64,000 nucleotides of DNA from Sandaracinaceae bacterium (GCA_019637095.1 JAHBWG010000013.1:62001-126000); one strand, 5' to 3'; numbered from the stretch's first letter, positions 53,148 through 63,256 are shown. Notes: a model not told the origin generated them from the letters alone. Program-made: numbers and translations.

Positions 53148-53356
53148 AGGGAGCGCGAGCGGCACGCCCGTGCTCGGCGGCGGCGAGGGAGCTGTCGAGC
53201 GCGCGGCGCAGCGCGTCGTCGCGCGCGACGCAGGTGGAGGAAGAGCCCGCGGATCTCGGCTTCGGCGTCGGCGATGCGTCCGTGGGCGAGCGCGACCGCG
53301 CGGAGCGCCGCGAGGGCGCGCGGCGCCTGGGCGGGCGAGAGATCGAGGGGCTTCAT
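53148..53356 (-). pseudogene. Chimeric gene remnant (TerB-like N-terminus, NTase-partner-like C-terminus)
   Basis: The 311-bp space between 53126 and 53438 holds no intact gene but a minus-strand remnant. From ATG 53356 it encodes MKPLDLSPAQAPRALAALRA then VALAHGRIADAEAEI, like the first helices of TerB-type proteins. After about 53240 the sense continues in another frame as DDALRRALDSSLAAAEHG, close to the end of the 99-residue protein at 55271-55570. The change of frame and the mixed origin indicate a decayed fusion. Confidence 0.6.
53168..53228. repeat. Direct repeat A (about 60 bp)
   Basis: Matches 55284-55344 in the same orientation with only about 4 differences; both copies encode the LRRxLDSxLAAAEHG end on the minus strand. 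The pair brackets the broken DUF2330 gene. Confidence 0.85.
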
Positions 53357-53437
53357 CGACCCGGACCCGCGCACTGCGTGAGCGTGTCTCTCGAGTCGAG
53401 GCATCGTCTGCATGAGCTCACGCTGCCACGGGGGGCC

Positions 53438-55137
53438 TCACGATCGGCGCCACGTCGACTCGCATCCGGCGCCAGGCTCGCGCGAGCCGCGGGCCCTCCC
53501 CGCACGAGCGCCCCGACCGTGGCGGAGTCGCCGCGCGCCGAGGAGCAGCCCGACGGCGAACAGCAGCCCGCCCTGGATCGGCGCGGTGCCACCGGCCCAG
53601 CAGAGGCACCCGCCGCGGGAGCTGCGCCCTTCGCAGGCCGGCGCCTCGGACGCCAGGACGGCGCCGAGCCGGGCGCAGTACGCGCGATCGTCCGCGCGCG
53701 TACCCGACGTGATCGGGACGCGCAGCGCGCCGATCTCCCAATGCTCGGGCGCCTCCCGGCGGTAGTACTCCGCGCTGCACGCGGTGACGCGCCGCGCGTG
53801 ATGGACGTTGTCGTGGTCGTCGAGGCCCTCGTCGAGGCGAAACACCGGATCCACCGTCATGTCCCGAGCCCGGATCGAGGTGTAGAGCCGCGTCAGGTAC
53901 CGGTGCCGGTGGACGAGGTCGTGCGCCTCCTGGCGTGGGGTCGTGATCTCGGCGTCGATGCGAGCCATCAAGCTCACCGGGTCGAACAGCGCGGGCTCGC
54001 CGCAGTGATCCGTCGAGCCGAGGAAGAGGCAGTCGTAGTAGCTCGCCGGGCTCTCGGCGCGGTCCGCGGGTGGGTGGACGTAGCGCTCGAACAGCTCGAG
54101 GAGCCGTGGCTCCGCGCGATAGCCGCGCGCGCTCAGGGCGCGGATGAGCTCGGCCGGATCGGTCTCCCCGGCGAGGTCGTTCACCGAGGGCAGCGCGAGC
54201 GAGATCGCCGGCGTCGGCCCCGCGTAGTCGCGCGCGAACGCCTGGCCGCCGAGCTCGTCGATCGCCGCGTCGAGCATCGGGCGCCAGCTCCGGCTCGCGG
54301 TCCAGAGGTCGGGGTCGGTCGGCTCGAGCTCGACGAGCGAGTAGTTCGCGGGCGTCGCCTGCATCCGGCCGAGGAAGTAGGTCACGATCGGCAGGCGCGG
54401 GACCGTCGCGATCGCGGTGAGCCGGAGCGGCAGACACGCCTCGCGCGTCGGCATCCGCAGGACGACGGGCTGGATCACCCGCGTGTTGGCGTTGGACCGG
54501 AGCCGCAGCGCCACGAACACGTGGCCCGCGGCCGCGTACGGCTCGAGCAGTGAGGCGGACATCACCGGCACGTCGTAGGCGTTGTGGCGGCGCCGAGGAC
54601 GACCGTGTCGTACGGCCCGATCGGGCCCTCGGAGAACACCATCACGCCCGGCTCGAACGCGCTGTCGGTGCGCACGCCCGCGTCGCGCACCTCGGGCGCC
54701 GACGCGTCGACGAACCCGCCGGTCCACGGGTCGCTCATCGTCGGGCCGCCGAACCCGCAGCCGCTCGAGTCGTACGCAGGTGCGCACGAGGACTCGTGGA
54801 CGCACGCGGGCGTGGGGCGACAGGTCCCCTCCGTGATGGTCTCCGTCACGAACGTCGGCGCGGTCACGCGCGCGAGCTCGTCGAAGAGCGCGTCCGCGCC
54901 GATGGAGATCTCCGGCGGCGCCACGACCGGGAGGATCCACGCGAAGTCGTCGTCGTCTCCGGCGTAGTCGACGCGGACGGCCATCGTGAGGGTGCCGTCC
55001 TCTTCGAAGGCGTAGACGATGGACTCGGCCGCCTGATCGATCGGCGCGCTCGAGCAGAAGAAGCCGCCGCAAGCCGACGCCGCGCGCGGCGTCGAGGACA
55101 ACACGAGCACCGCCGTCACAGTGAGTACGCGAGACAT
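53438..55137 (-). pseudogene. DUF2330 family protein, frameshifted
   Basis: The N-terminal part starts at ATG 55137, preceded by GGGGGAGGTG, with a signal peptide and the DUF2330 hallmark ACGGFFCSSAPIDQAAES, then FAWILPVVAPPEISIGADA. It reaches IGPYDTVVLGAA near 54580 and then hits a stop at 54562. The rest (AYDVPVMSASLLEPYAAAGH through to the end) is in another frame to 53438. Compared with the family, roughly a dozen residues between the two parts are missing, so a deletion not divisible by three is the simplest cause. The far C-terminus has a Cys-rich motif, a hydrophobic helix and an arginine cluster (GLLFAVGLLLGARRLR), like a MYXO-CTERM sorting signal. Confidence 0.82.
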
Positions 55138-55270
55138 CGAGCACCTCCCCCAAGCGGGACGACCCCGCATCGGGCGTGCCACCGACCGCCGGAGCGCACC
55201 CGCGTCCGTCCGGCACGACCTGGCACTCCGATGTGAAGCAGGGCCACACGTCGCGCGCGGTGCTTCGAGC

Positions 55271-55570
55271 TCAAGGGGTGGTGCCGTGCTCGGCGGCGGC
55301 GAGGAAGCTGTCGAGCTCGCGGCGCAGCGCGTTGTAGCGCGCGAACGCGTCGTCGACGCTCGGGTCGCGACAGAGCGCGAGGTAGAGCGCGAGCTCCGTC
55401 TCGCGAGGCCAGTCTTCGCCGACGTCGGCGAGCTCCACGCCGAGCGCCGCGAGCCGCGTCGCCGCCAGGGACACGACGAGCGCGGCGCTCGTCACCTCCG
55501 CGCGCGCGCGCGCCGCGAGCCCTGCGCGCACCAGCGCGCCGCCGGGGAGCGCGTCGAGATCAAGCCCCAT
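55271..55570 (-). CDS. Small helical protein, partner of the adjacent nucleotidyltransferase
   Basis: Predicted 99-residue acidic-neutral helical protein with no known family. Its ATG (55570) lies inside the end of the upstream DUF6036 gene (11-nt overlap), so the two are tightly coupled, as in toxin-antitoxin or MNT/HEPN-type pairs. The HEPN RxxxxxH motif is not seen. Its last 25 residues (YNALRRELDSFLAAAEHG) are duplicated in the remnant at 53168-53228. Whether it is antitoxin or toxin cannot be said. Confidence 0.72.
   Translation of the reverse strand: MGLDLDALPGGALVRAGLAARARAEVTSAALVVSLAATRLAALGVELADVGEDWPRETELALYLALCRDPSVDDAFARYNALRRELDSFLAAAEHGTTP
55284..55344. repeat. Direct repeat B (about 60 bp)
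   Basis: Copy of 53168-53228; forms the 3' end of the 99-residue gene. Confidence 0.85.
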
Positions 55571-56093
55571 CGCGCGCCTCGACGAACCGCAGGAACCGGG
55601 CGCGGAGCGCGCCCGCGTCGAGCGCCGGGTAACGGACGAGGCCCGGCTCGATCGCGTCGAACGCTTCTCGCAGCGCCGCGGTCGTGACGTGACCGCCGGC
55701 GAGCATCGCGTCGACGTCGGCGAGGTCCCGCTCGTGCCCGCGCGCGATCTTCGCGAGCGCCTGTCCGCGCAGGTCGTAGTGGAAGAAGCGGACCCCTCCG
55801 TGCTCCTCGATGAAGACGCTCCCCTCGCGCCAGCCGGGAACCGGCGGGAGGAACAGGTCCGGCGAGGCGAGCTCGACGTTCACCGCGAGCTCCTGCTTGA
55901 GCCGCGCGATCGCGTCGAAGACACCCGGCGGCTCGGGATCGAGCTTCAGGTCGACGTCGACGGTGCTCGCGCGCCAACCGAGCAGGAGCGCCGTCGCGCC
56001 GCCCGTCAAGAAGACGTCGCCGGGGCCGCGCGAGCGGCGGCCGAGCTCGCGCAGGAGCCGATGGATCTTCTCGGCGTCGACGGGGGGTCGCAC
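55560..56093 (-). CDS. DUF6036-type nucleotidyltransferase
   Basis: Predicted 177-residue soluble protein with a minimal nucleotidyltransferase core: FLTGGATALLLGWR, then STVDVDLKLDPE, where the two aspartates of the DVD segment would bind metal. This resembles DUF6036/AbiEii-like proteins, several of which act as toxins that modify tRNA or partner proteins. The GTG start at 56093 is the only reasonable one near the conserved N-terminus. It is followed by an overlapping 99-residue gene. Third-position GC is high as in the surroundings, so recent transfer is not evident. Activity and target are unknown. Confidence 0.8.
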   Translation of the reverse strand: MRPPVDAEKIHRLLRELGRRSRGPGDVFLTGGATALLLGWRASTVDVDLKLDPEPPGVFDAIARLKQELAVNVELASPDLFLPPVPGWREGSVFIEEHGGVRFFHYDLRGQALAKIARGHERDLADVDAMLAGGHVTTAALREAFDAIEPGLVRYPALDAGALRARFLRFVEARDGA

Positions 56094-56163
56094 GCGCGAA
56101 GTCTATCGCGCGCGCGCCGAACGAGCCGCACGGGCGTGGCCCGGTCTGCTACCGTGTCGCGCC

Positions 56164-56601
56164 ATGCCGATCGCACGCGCCACGCTCGAGACGTTCGTCA
56201 GCCCCGACGACCTGAAGAAGGTCATCCTCGACTTCGAGAGCTACCCCGAGTTCATGAAAGAGGTCGCGCGCGTCGAGGTGCTCGACCGCTCGCCGAGCGC
56301 GATCACCGCGCGCTTCCACGTGCACGTGAGCTTCGCCGGGTTCGACCTCGACTCGAGCTACACGACCCGGTACGCGATCACGAAGGACACGATCACGTGG
56401 GAGCTGGTCGAGTCGGACTCGATCTCGAAGATGAGCGGCCGCTGGGCGCTGACCGAGACGGACGACGGCGAGTGCAAGGCCGAGTACGAGGCGGAGGTCG
56501 AGACGAACCTCGCGATCCCGCCCGAGGTGCAGGCGGCGTTCGTCGAGGAGAGCCTGCCCAAGCTGATGGAGGCCTTCCGCGACCGCGCCGAGGACCTTTG
56601 A
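56164..56601 (+). CDS. SRPBCC/START-like (polyketide cyclase family) protein
   Basis: Predicted 145-residue soluble protein of the SRPBCC fold, the COQ10/aromatase-like group. Pattern: LKKVILDFESYPEFMKEVARVEV at the N-terminus, alternating beta strands in the middle (ITARFHVHVSFAGFDLDSSY; TITWELVESDSISKMSGRW), and a long C-terminal helix ending in MEAFRDRAED. Such proteins bind lipids or other hydrophobic molecules. TACCGT at 56150-56155 is 8 nt before the ATG. It is followed after 7 bp by a small helical gene. Confidence 0.85.
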   Translation: MPIARATLETFVSPDDLKKVILDFESYPEFMKEVARVEVLDRSPSAITARFHVHVSFAGFDLDSSYTTRYAITKDTITWELVESDSISKMSGRWALTETDDGECKAEYEAEVETNLAIPPEVQAAFVEESLPKLMEAFRDRAEDL

Positions 56602-56608
56602 GGCGGTG

Positions 56609-56890
56609 ATGGAGCTCGTCGACAAAGCCCGCGACGTCCTCGATGGGCTGCACGAGACGATGCAGCGCGCCGAGCCGCTCGTCGACAAGACGATCGACCT
56701 CGTCGACGCGACGCTCGGCCTGATCGGCTCGACGCGGCAGCTCATCGGCAAGGCGAACGACACGCTCTCGCGCTGCGACGCGATCCTCGACAAGGGCCCG
56801 GACCTCGCGGACCAGCTCGGCGAGCTGCTGCGCGCGCAGACGGAGCTCGCCCGCGCGCGGCTGCGCGAGGACGGCGCGAGCGAAGGCTGA
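56609..56890 (+). CDS. Small amphipathic helical protein
   Basis: Predicted 93-residue protein, not recognised. It consists almost wholly of amphipathic heptad-like helices (LVDKARDVLDGLHETMQRA; LVDKTIDLVDATLGLIG), suggesting coiled-coil or membrane-surface association. GAGG at about 56600-56603, at the end of the preceding gene, can serve as ribosome site for the ATG at 56609. Likely cotranscribed with the SRPBCC gene. Confidence 0.65.
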   Translation: MELVDKARDVLDGLHETMQRAEPLVDKTIDLVDATLGLIGSTRQLIGKANDTLSRCDAILDKGPDLADQLGELLRAQTELARARLREDGASEG

Positions 56891-56942
56891 CGCGCGCGGC
56901 GGTCACGACCCATGCCCGCCCACGGGAGCGAGCGGACGGCGC

Positions 56943-56971
56943 TTGCCGCGTCCCATCCAAGAGACTAGTTT
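56943..56971 (+). promoter_or_regulatory. Promoter of the RHH-GNAT toxin-antitoxin operon
   Basis: TTGCCG (56943-56948), 17-nt spacer, TAGTTT (56966-56971). It lies in a patch that is AT-rich for this genome (a run of six T follows) and upstream of the palindromic operator candidate. Confidence 0.5.
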
Positions 56972-56990
56972 TTTCATGGCTGAACATGTC

Positions 56991-57004
56991 GAAACCTGGG
57001 TTTC
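56991..57004. promoter_or_regulatory. Palindromic operator candidate (GAAACC-TG-GGTTTC)
   Basis: Perfect 6+2+6 palindrome just downstream of the predicted transcription start and 16 bp before the antitoxin ATG at 57021. This is the position expected for autorepression by a ribbon-helix-helix antitoxin or its complex. Confidence 0.55.
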
Positions 57005-57020
57005 CCACGACAGGACTACG

Positions 57021-57296
57021 ATGAGCCGCGAATCTCAGATCTCTGCCACCATCTCGGAGGCCACGAAGGAACGGCTCGACCGGTTCACCGAGAGCCACGG
57101 ACTCAAGAAGAACTACGTGGTGGAGCAGGCATTGCTCTATTTCATGGACGCTCGCCGCGAGCTGCCGGACGAAGCCCTCCTGCCCGCTCGCCTCGTCATC
57201 GAAGACGATGCCTTCGACCGCATCGCCAAGCTGCTCACCCGCTCGCCAGCGCCGACGGACGCGCTGCGGGAGCTGATGCGTGGCCAGGACGATTGA
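57021..57296 (+). CDS. Ribbon-helix-helix antitoxin (DUF1778/TacA-like)
   Basis: Predicted 91-residue DNA-binding protein. The N-terminal RHH core reads SQISATISEATKERLDRF, then LKKNYVVEQALLYFM. The C-terminal tail (about 45-91) is acidic and would wrap the toxin, as in TacA-type antitoxins. Start ATG 57021 is chosen because AGGACT precedes it and a palindromic operator lies upstream; the ATG at 56976 would place the palindrome inside the gene. It overlaps the toxin gene by 17 nt. It neutralises the GNAT toxin and represses the operon, by analogy with the family. Confidence 0.85.
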   Translation: MSRESQISATISEATKERLDRFTESHGLKKNYVVEQALLYFMDARRELPDEALLPARLVIEDDAFDRIAKLLTRSPAPTDALRELMRGQDD

Positions 57297-57810
57297 GATC
57301 CGCCCGCTCGCCAAGGACGACGACCGCAGCCGCTTCTCGTGCGGCCAGCCCGATCTCGATCGCTTCTTCGAGCACTACGCCGGCCAGAACCAGTTCACGT
57401 TGCGCCTGGCCGTCACCTACGTGGCAGTCATCGAAGGGGGCATCGTCGGCTTCGCGACGGTCGCGGCGTCGTCGATCGAGCGTGCGCACGTACCCAGCCC
57501 TCGCCTACGCAAGCGTCTCCCCGCATATCCGCTCCCGGTCTTGCGCCTGGCCCGCCTGGGCGTCGACACGCGGGCCCGCGGGCTGGGCATCGGCAAGGCC
57601 CTGCTCCGCTACACGCTGGCGCTGGCGGTCGAGCAGCGCGACCGCACCGGCGGCGTCGGTGTGGTCACCGACGCCAAGGTCGGCGCCGTGAGCTTCTACC
57701 GCGGGTTGGGGTTCGTGCCGCTCGAGGGCGTGCGCGAGGGTCTCTTGCACGGCGAGCCGACCCCGCTGTTCCTGCCCATCGACACCATCGCCTCCGCCTC
57801 GCAGCGCTGA
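57280..57810 (+). CDS. GNAT acetyltransferase toxin (TacT/AtaT-like)
   Basis: Predicted 176-residue acetyltransferase. The N-terminal pattern FSCGQPDLDRFFEHYA (19-34) is typical of TacT/AtaT toxins, which acetylate the amino group of aminoacyl-tRNA and block translation. Acetyl-CoA loop: RLGVDTRARGLGIGKALL (92-109). Catalytic Tyr candidate Y140 in SFYRGLGF. Length matches the family. The GTG start at 57280 lies inside the antitoxin gene. Both key motifs are intact, so an active toxin is expected. Target tRNA is unknown. Confidence 0.9.
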   Translation: MARTIEIRPLAKDDDRSRFSCGQPDLDRFFEHYAGQNQFTLRLAVTYVAVIEGGIVGFATVAASSIERAHVPSPRLRKRLPAYPLPVLRLARLGVDTRARGLGIGKALLRYTLALAVEQRDRTGGVGVVTDAKVGAVSFYRGLGFVPLEGVREGLLHGEPTPLFLPIDTIASASQR

Positions 57811-57857
57811 AGCGCGCGCCATCGACGGCCTCGCGGGCTGCGCGTACGCTGAGGAGC

Positions 57858-59660
57858 GTGCGGTGGTGGTCGGCCGTGGGGCTCGTCACGCTCGCGGGGT
57901 GCGAGCCCGGGACGGTGGACCTCGCCGTCGACCTGCGCACCGACTTCCTCCCCGGGATCGAGTTCGTCGCGGTGCGGACGGAGCTCGGAGGCACCGGCGC
58001 CTCCACCGAGCGGGCCGCCCTGGGTGACCGATCGTTCTTGACCGGAGCGCGGGTCGCCGAGCTGAACGGGCTCGCCCCGGGGACACACTTCGTGCGCCTG
58101 ACGTTGGTCGACGGGTTCGGCGATCCGGTGGCGGAGCGGCCCTTCCTCATCGAGGCGCTCTCGTCTCGTGCGGTGACGGTGGTGGTGAGCCGGAACTGCG
58201 CGGGGCGGACGTGCCCGTCGGGCCAGACCTGCTTCGGGGGTCAGTGCGCCGACGAGCGCTGCCTCTACGACGAGCCGGGGTGCCCGCGCGAGTGCGCGAT
58301 GGCGTCGGACTGTCCCGTCCTCGCGGCGTGCGCGATCGCGCGGTGCGAGGCGGGGATCTGCCTCTACCGCGCCGACGACACGGCGTGCGACGCCGGCACC
58401 TACTGCCGGCCCGAGTGCGGCTGCATCCCGCTGCCGCCGAGCCCGGGCGACGCGAGCGCGCCCGACCCGCTGCGCTTCTGTGGACCGTGCAACGAAGATT
58501 GCACCCGATTCGCGAACGGTACCGGCGCGTGTGTCGAGGGCGCCTGCGTCCTCGTGGCGTGCGCGCCGGGCTTCCGCGACTGCGACGGCGACCCTTCGAA
58601 CGGCTGCGAGGCCCGACCGGAGTGGACCGCCGAGGGCGGCGGAGACCACTGCGGCGACGACTGGGCGCCCGAGGACGGCGACGTGCTCGGCGGCGCGCAC
58701 CGGCGCGTCGGCCGCTTCTTCGTGCGCGAGGACGTGACGGTCAGCGTCATCCCCTTCGACGGCGCCGGAGGTGGCGAGCTCTCGGTCGCCGCCGAGACGA
58801 TCGAGGTCCTCGGCCGCATCGACGCGACCGGCCGCGGAGCGATCGGCGGCGACGGCGGCGGGGGCCGCGGCAGCGGCAACCCGTACTGCGGCGGCGATGG
58901 CCAGCGCGGGAACCCGGGGACCGGCGCGTTCGGCGGGACGCCCGGCGTGGGCGGGCGCGGGCACGGCGGCAACGACCAGAACGACGCGGGGTGTCGCAGC
59001 GCCAACGGCCGCGCCGGCGACCCGGGCGGCGCCGGAGGCTACGCCGCGCCCGGCACGAACGGCGACACGAGCGAGGACGACGACGTGTGGATCGGCTCGG
59101 GCGGCGGCGGCGGAGGCGGCGGCGGCGCGGGCTCGCGCTTCGGCAGCAACAACAACTTCCCCGCCGGCACGGGCGGCGGCGGGGGCGCCGGCGGGCGCGG
59201 CGGCGGGTCGATCCGGCTCGAGGCGCGGGGCGCGCTGCGCATCACCGGCGCGATCGTCGCGCGCGGCACGGTGGACGGCGGCGACGGCGGCGTCGGGCGC
59301 GGACCGTCGGGGTGCGACCGCTACCAGAACCCCGGCGGCGGCCCGGGCGGCCGAGCCGGCGAGCGCGGCGCGAGCGCGGGAGGAGCACGCCGCTGCATCG
59401 ACCTCTCGAGCTGCGGGGGCGGCACCGCCAACACCTGCGGCGGCAACGGCGGCGCGGGCGGAGCCGGCGCGGGAGGCGGCGTGCTCCTGCGCGGGCGCGA
59501 GGTGGTGATCGCCCCGGGCGCGATCGACCTCCGCGGCGGCCGCGGCGCCGACAACGGGGGGTCGCTGAAGGTGCGCTACGCGTGCGCGCTCGACGCCGAC
59601 GGCGACGCGCTCTCGGTCGGCCGCTACGACGCGCGCGCCACCGAGCCGTGTCGTCCCTGA
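57858..59660 (+). CDS. Glycine-rich lipoprotein with Cys-rich N-terminal region
   Basis: Predicted 600-residue lipoprotein. Signal peptide with LVTLAGC (Cys15). Residues about 16-110 form a beta domain, then EGF/disulphide-like Cys clusters (NCAGRTCPSGQTCFGGQC; ASDCPVLAACAIARC). A further region about 240-330 is followed by low-complexity Gly-rich stretches typical of cell-surface Gly-rich repeats (GGDGGGGRGSGNPYCGG; SGGGGGGGGGAGS), and a beta-rich end. TACGCT (57845-57850) is 7 nt before the GTG at 57858, with GAGGAGC next to it. The 3' end is followed by a convergent gene. Confidence 0.85.
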   Translation: MRWWSAVGLVTLAGCEPGTVDLAVDLRTDFLPGIEFVAVRTELGGTGASTERAALGDRSFLTGARVAELNGLAPGTHFVRLTLVDGFGDPVAERPFLIEALSSRAVTVVVSRNCAGRTCPSGQTCFGGQCADERCLYDEPGCPRECAMASDCPVLAACAIARCEAGICLYRADDTACDAGTYCRPECGCIPLPPSPGDASAPDPLRFCGPCNEDCTRFANGTGACVEGACVLVACAPGFRDCDGDPSNGCEARPEWTAEGGGDHCGDDWAPEDGDVLGGAHRRVGRFFVREDVTVSVIPFDGAGGGELSVAAETIEVLGRIDATGRGAIGGDGGGGRGSGNPYCGGDGQRGNPGTGAFGGTPGVGGRGHGGNDQNDAGCRSANGRAGDPGGAGGYAAPGTNGDTSEDDDVWIGSGGGGGGGGGAGSRFGSNNNFPAGTGGGGGAGGRGGGSIRLEARGALRITGAIVARGTVDGGDGGVGRGPSGCDRYQNPGGGPGGRAGERGASAGGARRCIDLSSCGGGTANTCGGNGGAGGAGAGGGVLLRGREVVIAPGAIDLRGGRGADNGGSLKVRYACALDADGDALSVGRYDARATEPCRP

Positions 59661-59693
59661 CGCGCAGCCCCGACCACCCAGGCTCGATGCCAC

Positions 59694-60095
59694 TCAAGGC
59701 TCGGCGGTATCGCTCGACGAGAGCAACAGCTCGGCGAACCGATCGGCACCGGAGTGTTGGCGGCCGACGGCGTCGAGCAGCGCAGAGCTGCTCCGCGTCT
59801 CCGGAAGGCGCCACTCGGGGCGGCCGTCCTCGTCGATCAGCTCGATCGCCGTGGCGTCGATCAGCTCGTACTGGTCTTCCTCGTACCAGTACACCCAACG
59901 ATGGCCGTAGACCGCCACGCGCCAACGATCGAACACCGTGACGTACGCGGGAGTGGTCGGCGCTTCGCTCGGGGAGCGCTGGACGCGCGCGTCGGTCGTC
60001 CAGGTCAAGCGGCCGTCACGGGTGCGCGCGGTCAGCTCCGCGACGACGCCGTCCCAGAACGCCTCGTCGCGCGCGCTCGGGTCATCGATGGTCAT
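59694..60095 (-). CDS. Hypothetical protein
   Basis: Predicted 133-residue soluble acidic protein, no recognised domain. It contains aromatic-rich strands (YVTVFDRWRVAVYGHRWVYW) followed by YEEDQYELIDATAIELID, which might form a small beta fold. The ATG overlaps the upstream gene's end by 14 nt, so they form an operon. No signal peptide. Confidence 0.7.
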   Translation of the reverse strand: MTIDDPSARDEAFWDGVVAELTARTRDGRLTWTTDARVQRSPSEAPTTPAYVTVFDRWRVAVYGHRWVYWYEEDQYELIDATAIELIDEDGRPEWRLPETRSSSALLDAVGRQHSGADRFAELLLSSSDTAEP

Positions 60096-60420
60096 CGGGG
60101 CTTCCTTGCGAGAGGACCTCGGCGCGTGACGACGCGCGCTGCCACGCTAGAGCTCGCTCATAGCGAGCCCGGTCCTTCGCGTGACGGGCCCGCGTGACGC
60201 TCAGCAGGAGGCGCACCTGCTCGGGGGGTCGCGGCGTCGGCCGGCCGTGCGCGTCCGTGAACCGAGCGTCGAGCCACGCGTGCTCCGTCTCCTCGAGGCC
60301 AACCCAGAGCTTATCCATCGCGTCGCGAAGATCGTCGGCGAGCGGATCGTCGTGGTCGTCGAGATCCATCATCGCGCGCTCGAGCGCGAGGTACGCGCGC
60401 AGCCGCCCGCTCAGGGCCAT
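60082..60420 (-). CDS. Hypothetical helical protein
   Basis: Predicted 112-residue soluble protein. The N-terminal half is helical and charged (LRAYLALERAMMDLDDHDDP; LRDAMDKLWVGLEETEHAWL). The C-terminal part is basic. Start ATG 60420 is chosen because the upstream extension of this frame has no natural-looking sequence. It is upstream of, and overlaps, the gene at 59694-60095. Unknown function. Confidence 0.68.
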   Translation of the reverse strand: MALSGRLRAYLALERAMMDLDDHDDPLADDLRDAMDKLWVGLEETEHAWLDARFTDAHGRPTPRPPEQVRLLLSVTRARHAKDRARYERALAWQRASSRAEVLSQGSPDDHR

Positions 60421-60533
60421 GCGCGCCTCTCGGCACCCGGGGTCATTCCGCGAAACAGGTCCACGTCCGGATCGTGCGGCGCGAGGTCGCGCTCGTCCAC
60501 GCTCGCGGTCGTGAAGGGTGGGGCGAGGTCTGC

Positions 60534-60668
60534 TCACGCGGGGAGCGACTCGGCCCGGTCGTAGATGCGCGCGAGCGCGAGCGGCACGCCCGCGAACACC
60601 ACCTCGCCTTCGGGGCCGACGTCGACGAGCTTCCAGCTTCCGTCCGGCTCGCGCGAGAGCCGCGTCAC
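60534..60668 (-). CDS. Possible 44-residue small protein
   Basis: GTG at 60668 is preceded by GGAGG (60677-60673) four nt away and encodes a compact product with PDGSWKLVDVGPEGEVVFAG, then VPLALARIYDRAESLPA. The composition looks natural rather than like noise. It ends 113 bp before the next minus-strand gene. Its reality is uncertain. Confidence 0.4.
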   Translation of the reverse strand: MTRLSREPDGSWKLVDVGPEGEVVFAGVPLALARIYDRAESLPA

Positions 60669-60796
60669 CACACCTCCTCGACCGTGGGGCACTGCCGGGA
60701 CTGGCCGTCGGAGTATCGCGCGGCGTCCCCCGCGGGCCAAGCCGCGGTGCCAGCGGGCGGCTGACGGGGCGGAGCCGGGGTGCTAGCAATCGGCCC

Positions 60797-61404
60797 GTGA
60801 GCGATTCCGCAGAGACGCCGAGCTTCCTCTCCCGCCTGTTCCTGGCCTGGGTGGCCTACTTCCGCACGCTCTTCGACGGCGAGTTCGCCGCCGGCGTGGT
60901 GCGGCTGCGCGCGGGCCAGCCCGCGCTGCCGCCGCCCCGGGAGCTCGACGCGCCGAAGAAGGTGGAGGAGAAGCAGAAGCCCGAGAAGAAGAAGAAGGCC
61001 AAGCCGGCGCCGGTGATCAAGGAGGCGGGGCCGGAGGCCGCGCTCCAGCTCCTGGGCCTGCTCCAGCGCGAGGGGCGCTTCATCGACTTCCTCGAGGAGG
61101 ACCTCGGCGGCGCGTCCGACGCGGACATCGGCGCCGCCGCGCGGGTCGTCCACGACGGCTGCAAGAAGGCGGTGCGCGAGCACTTCACCATCGCGCCGAT
61201 CCACGAGCAGGAGGAGGGCGCGCGCGTGAGGGTCGAGGCGGGCTACGACGCGCACACGCTGCGGCTGACCGGCAACGTCGTCGGCGAGCCGCCGTTCGAG
61301 GGCGAGCTCGTGCATCGCGGGTGGCGCGTGACCGACGTGCGGCTCCCCAAGATGAGCGAGAAGCACGTACCGGACGTGCTCGCGCCGGCGGAGGTCGAGC
61401 TCTC

Positions 61405-61408
<4 letters not shown>
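60797..61408 (+). CDS. DUF2760 protein
   Basis: Predicted 203-residue protein of the DUF2760 family, which accompanies divergent Hsp70 genes in many Deltaproteobacteria-related genomes. The N-terminus is a hydrophobic helix-like LFLAWVAYFRTLFDGEF, then a Lys/Glu-rich linker (KKVEEKQKPEKKKKAK). The core has EAALQLLGLLQREGRFIDFL, EEDLGGASDADIGAAARVV and HDGCKKAVREHF, followed by a beta region with VRVEAGYDAHTLRL and ELVHRGWRV. The GTG at 60797 follows TAGCAA by 7 nt. The stop overlaps the first Hsp70 GTG, indicating co-translation. Probably a cofactor of the Hsp70 pair. Confidence 0.87.
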
Positions 61409-63255
<1,847 letters not shown>

Positions 63256-63256
63256 G

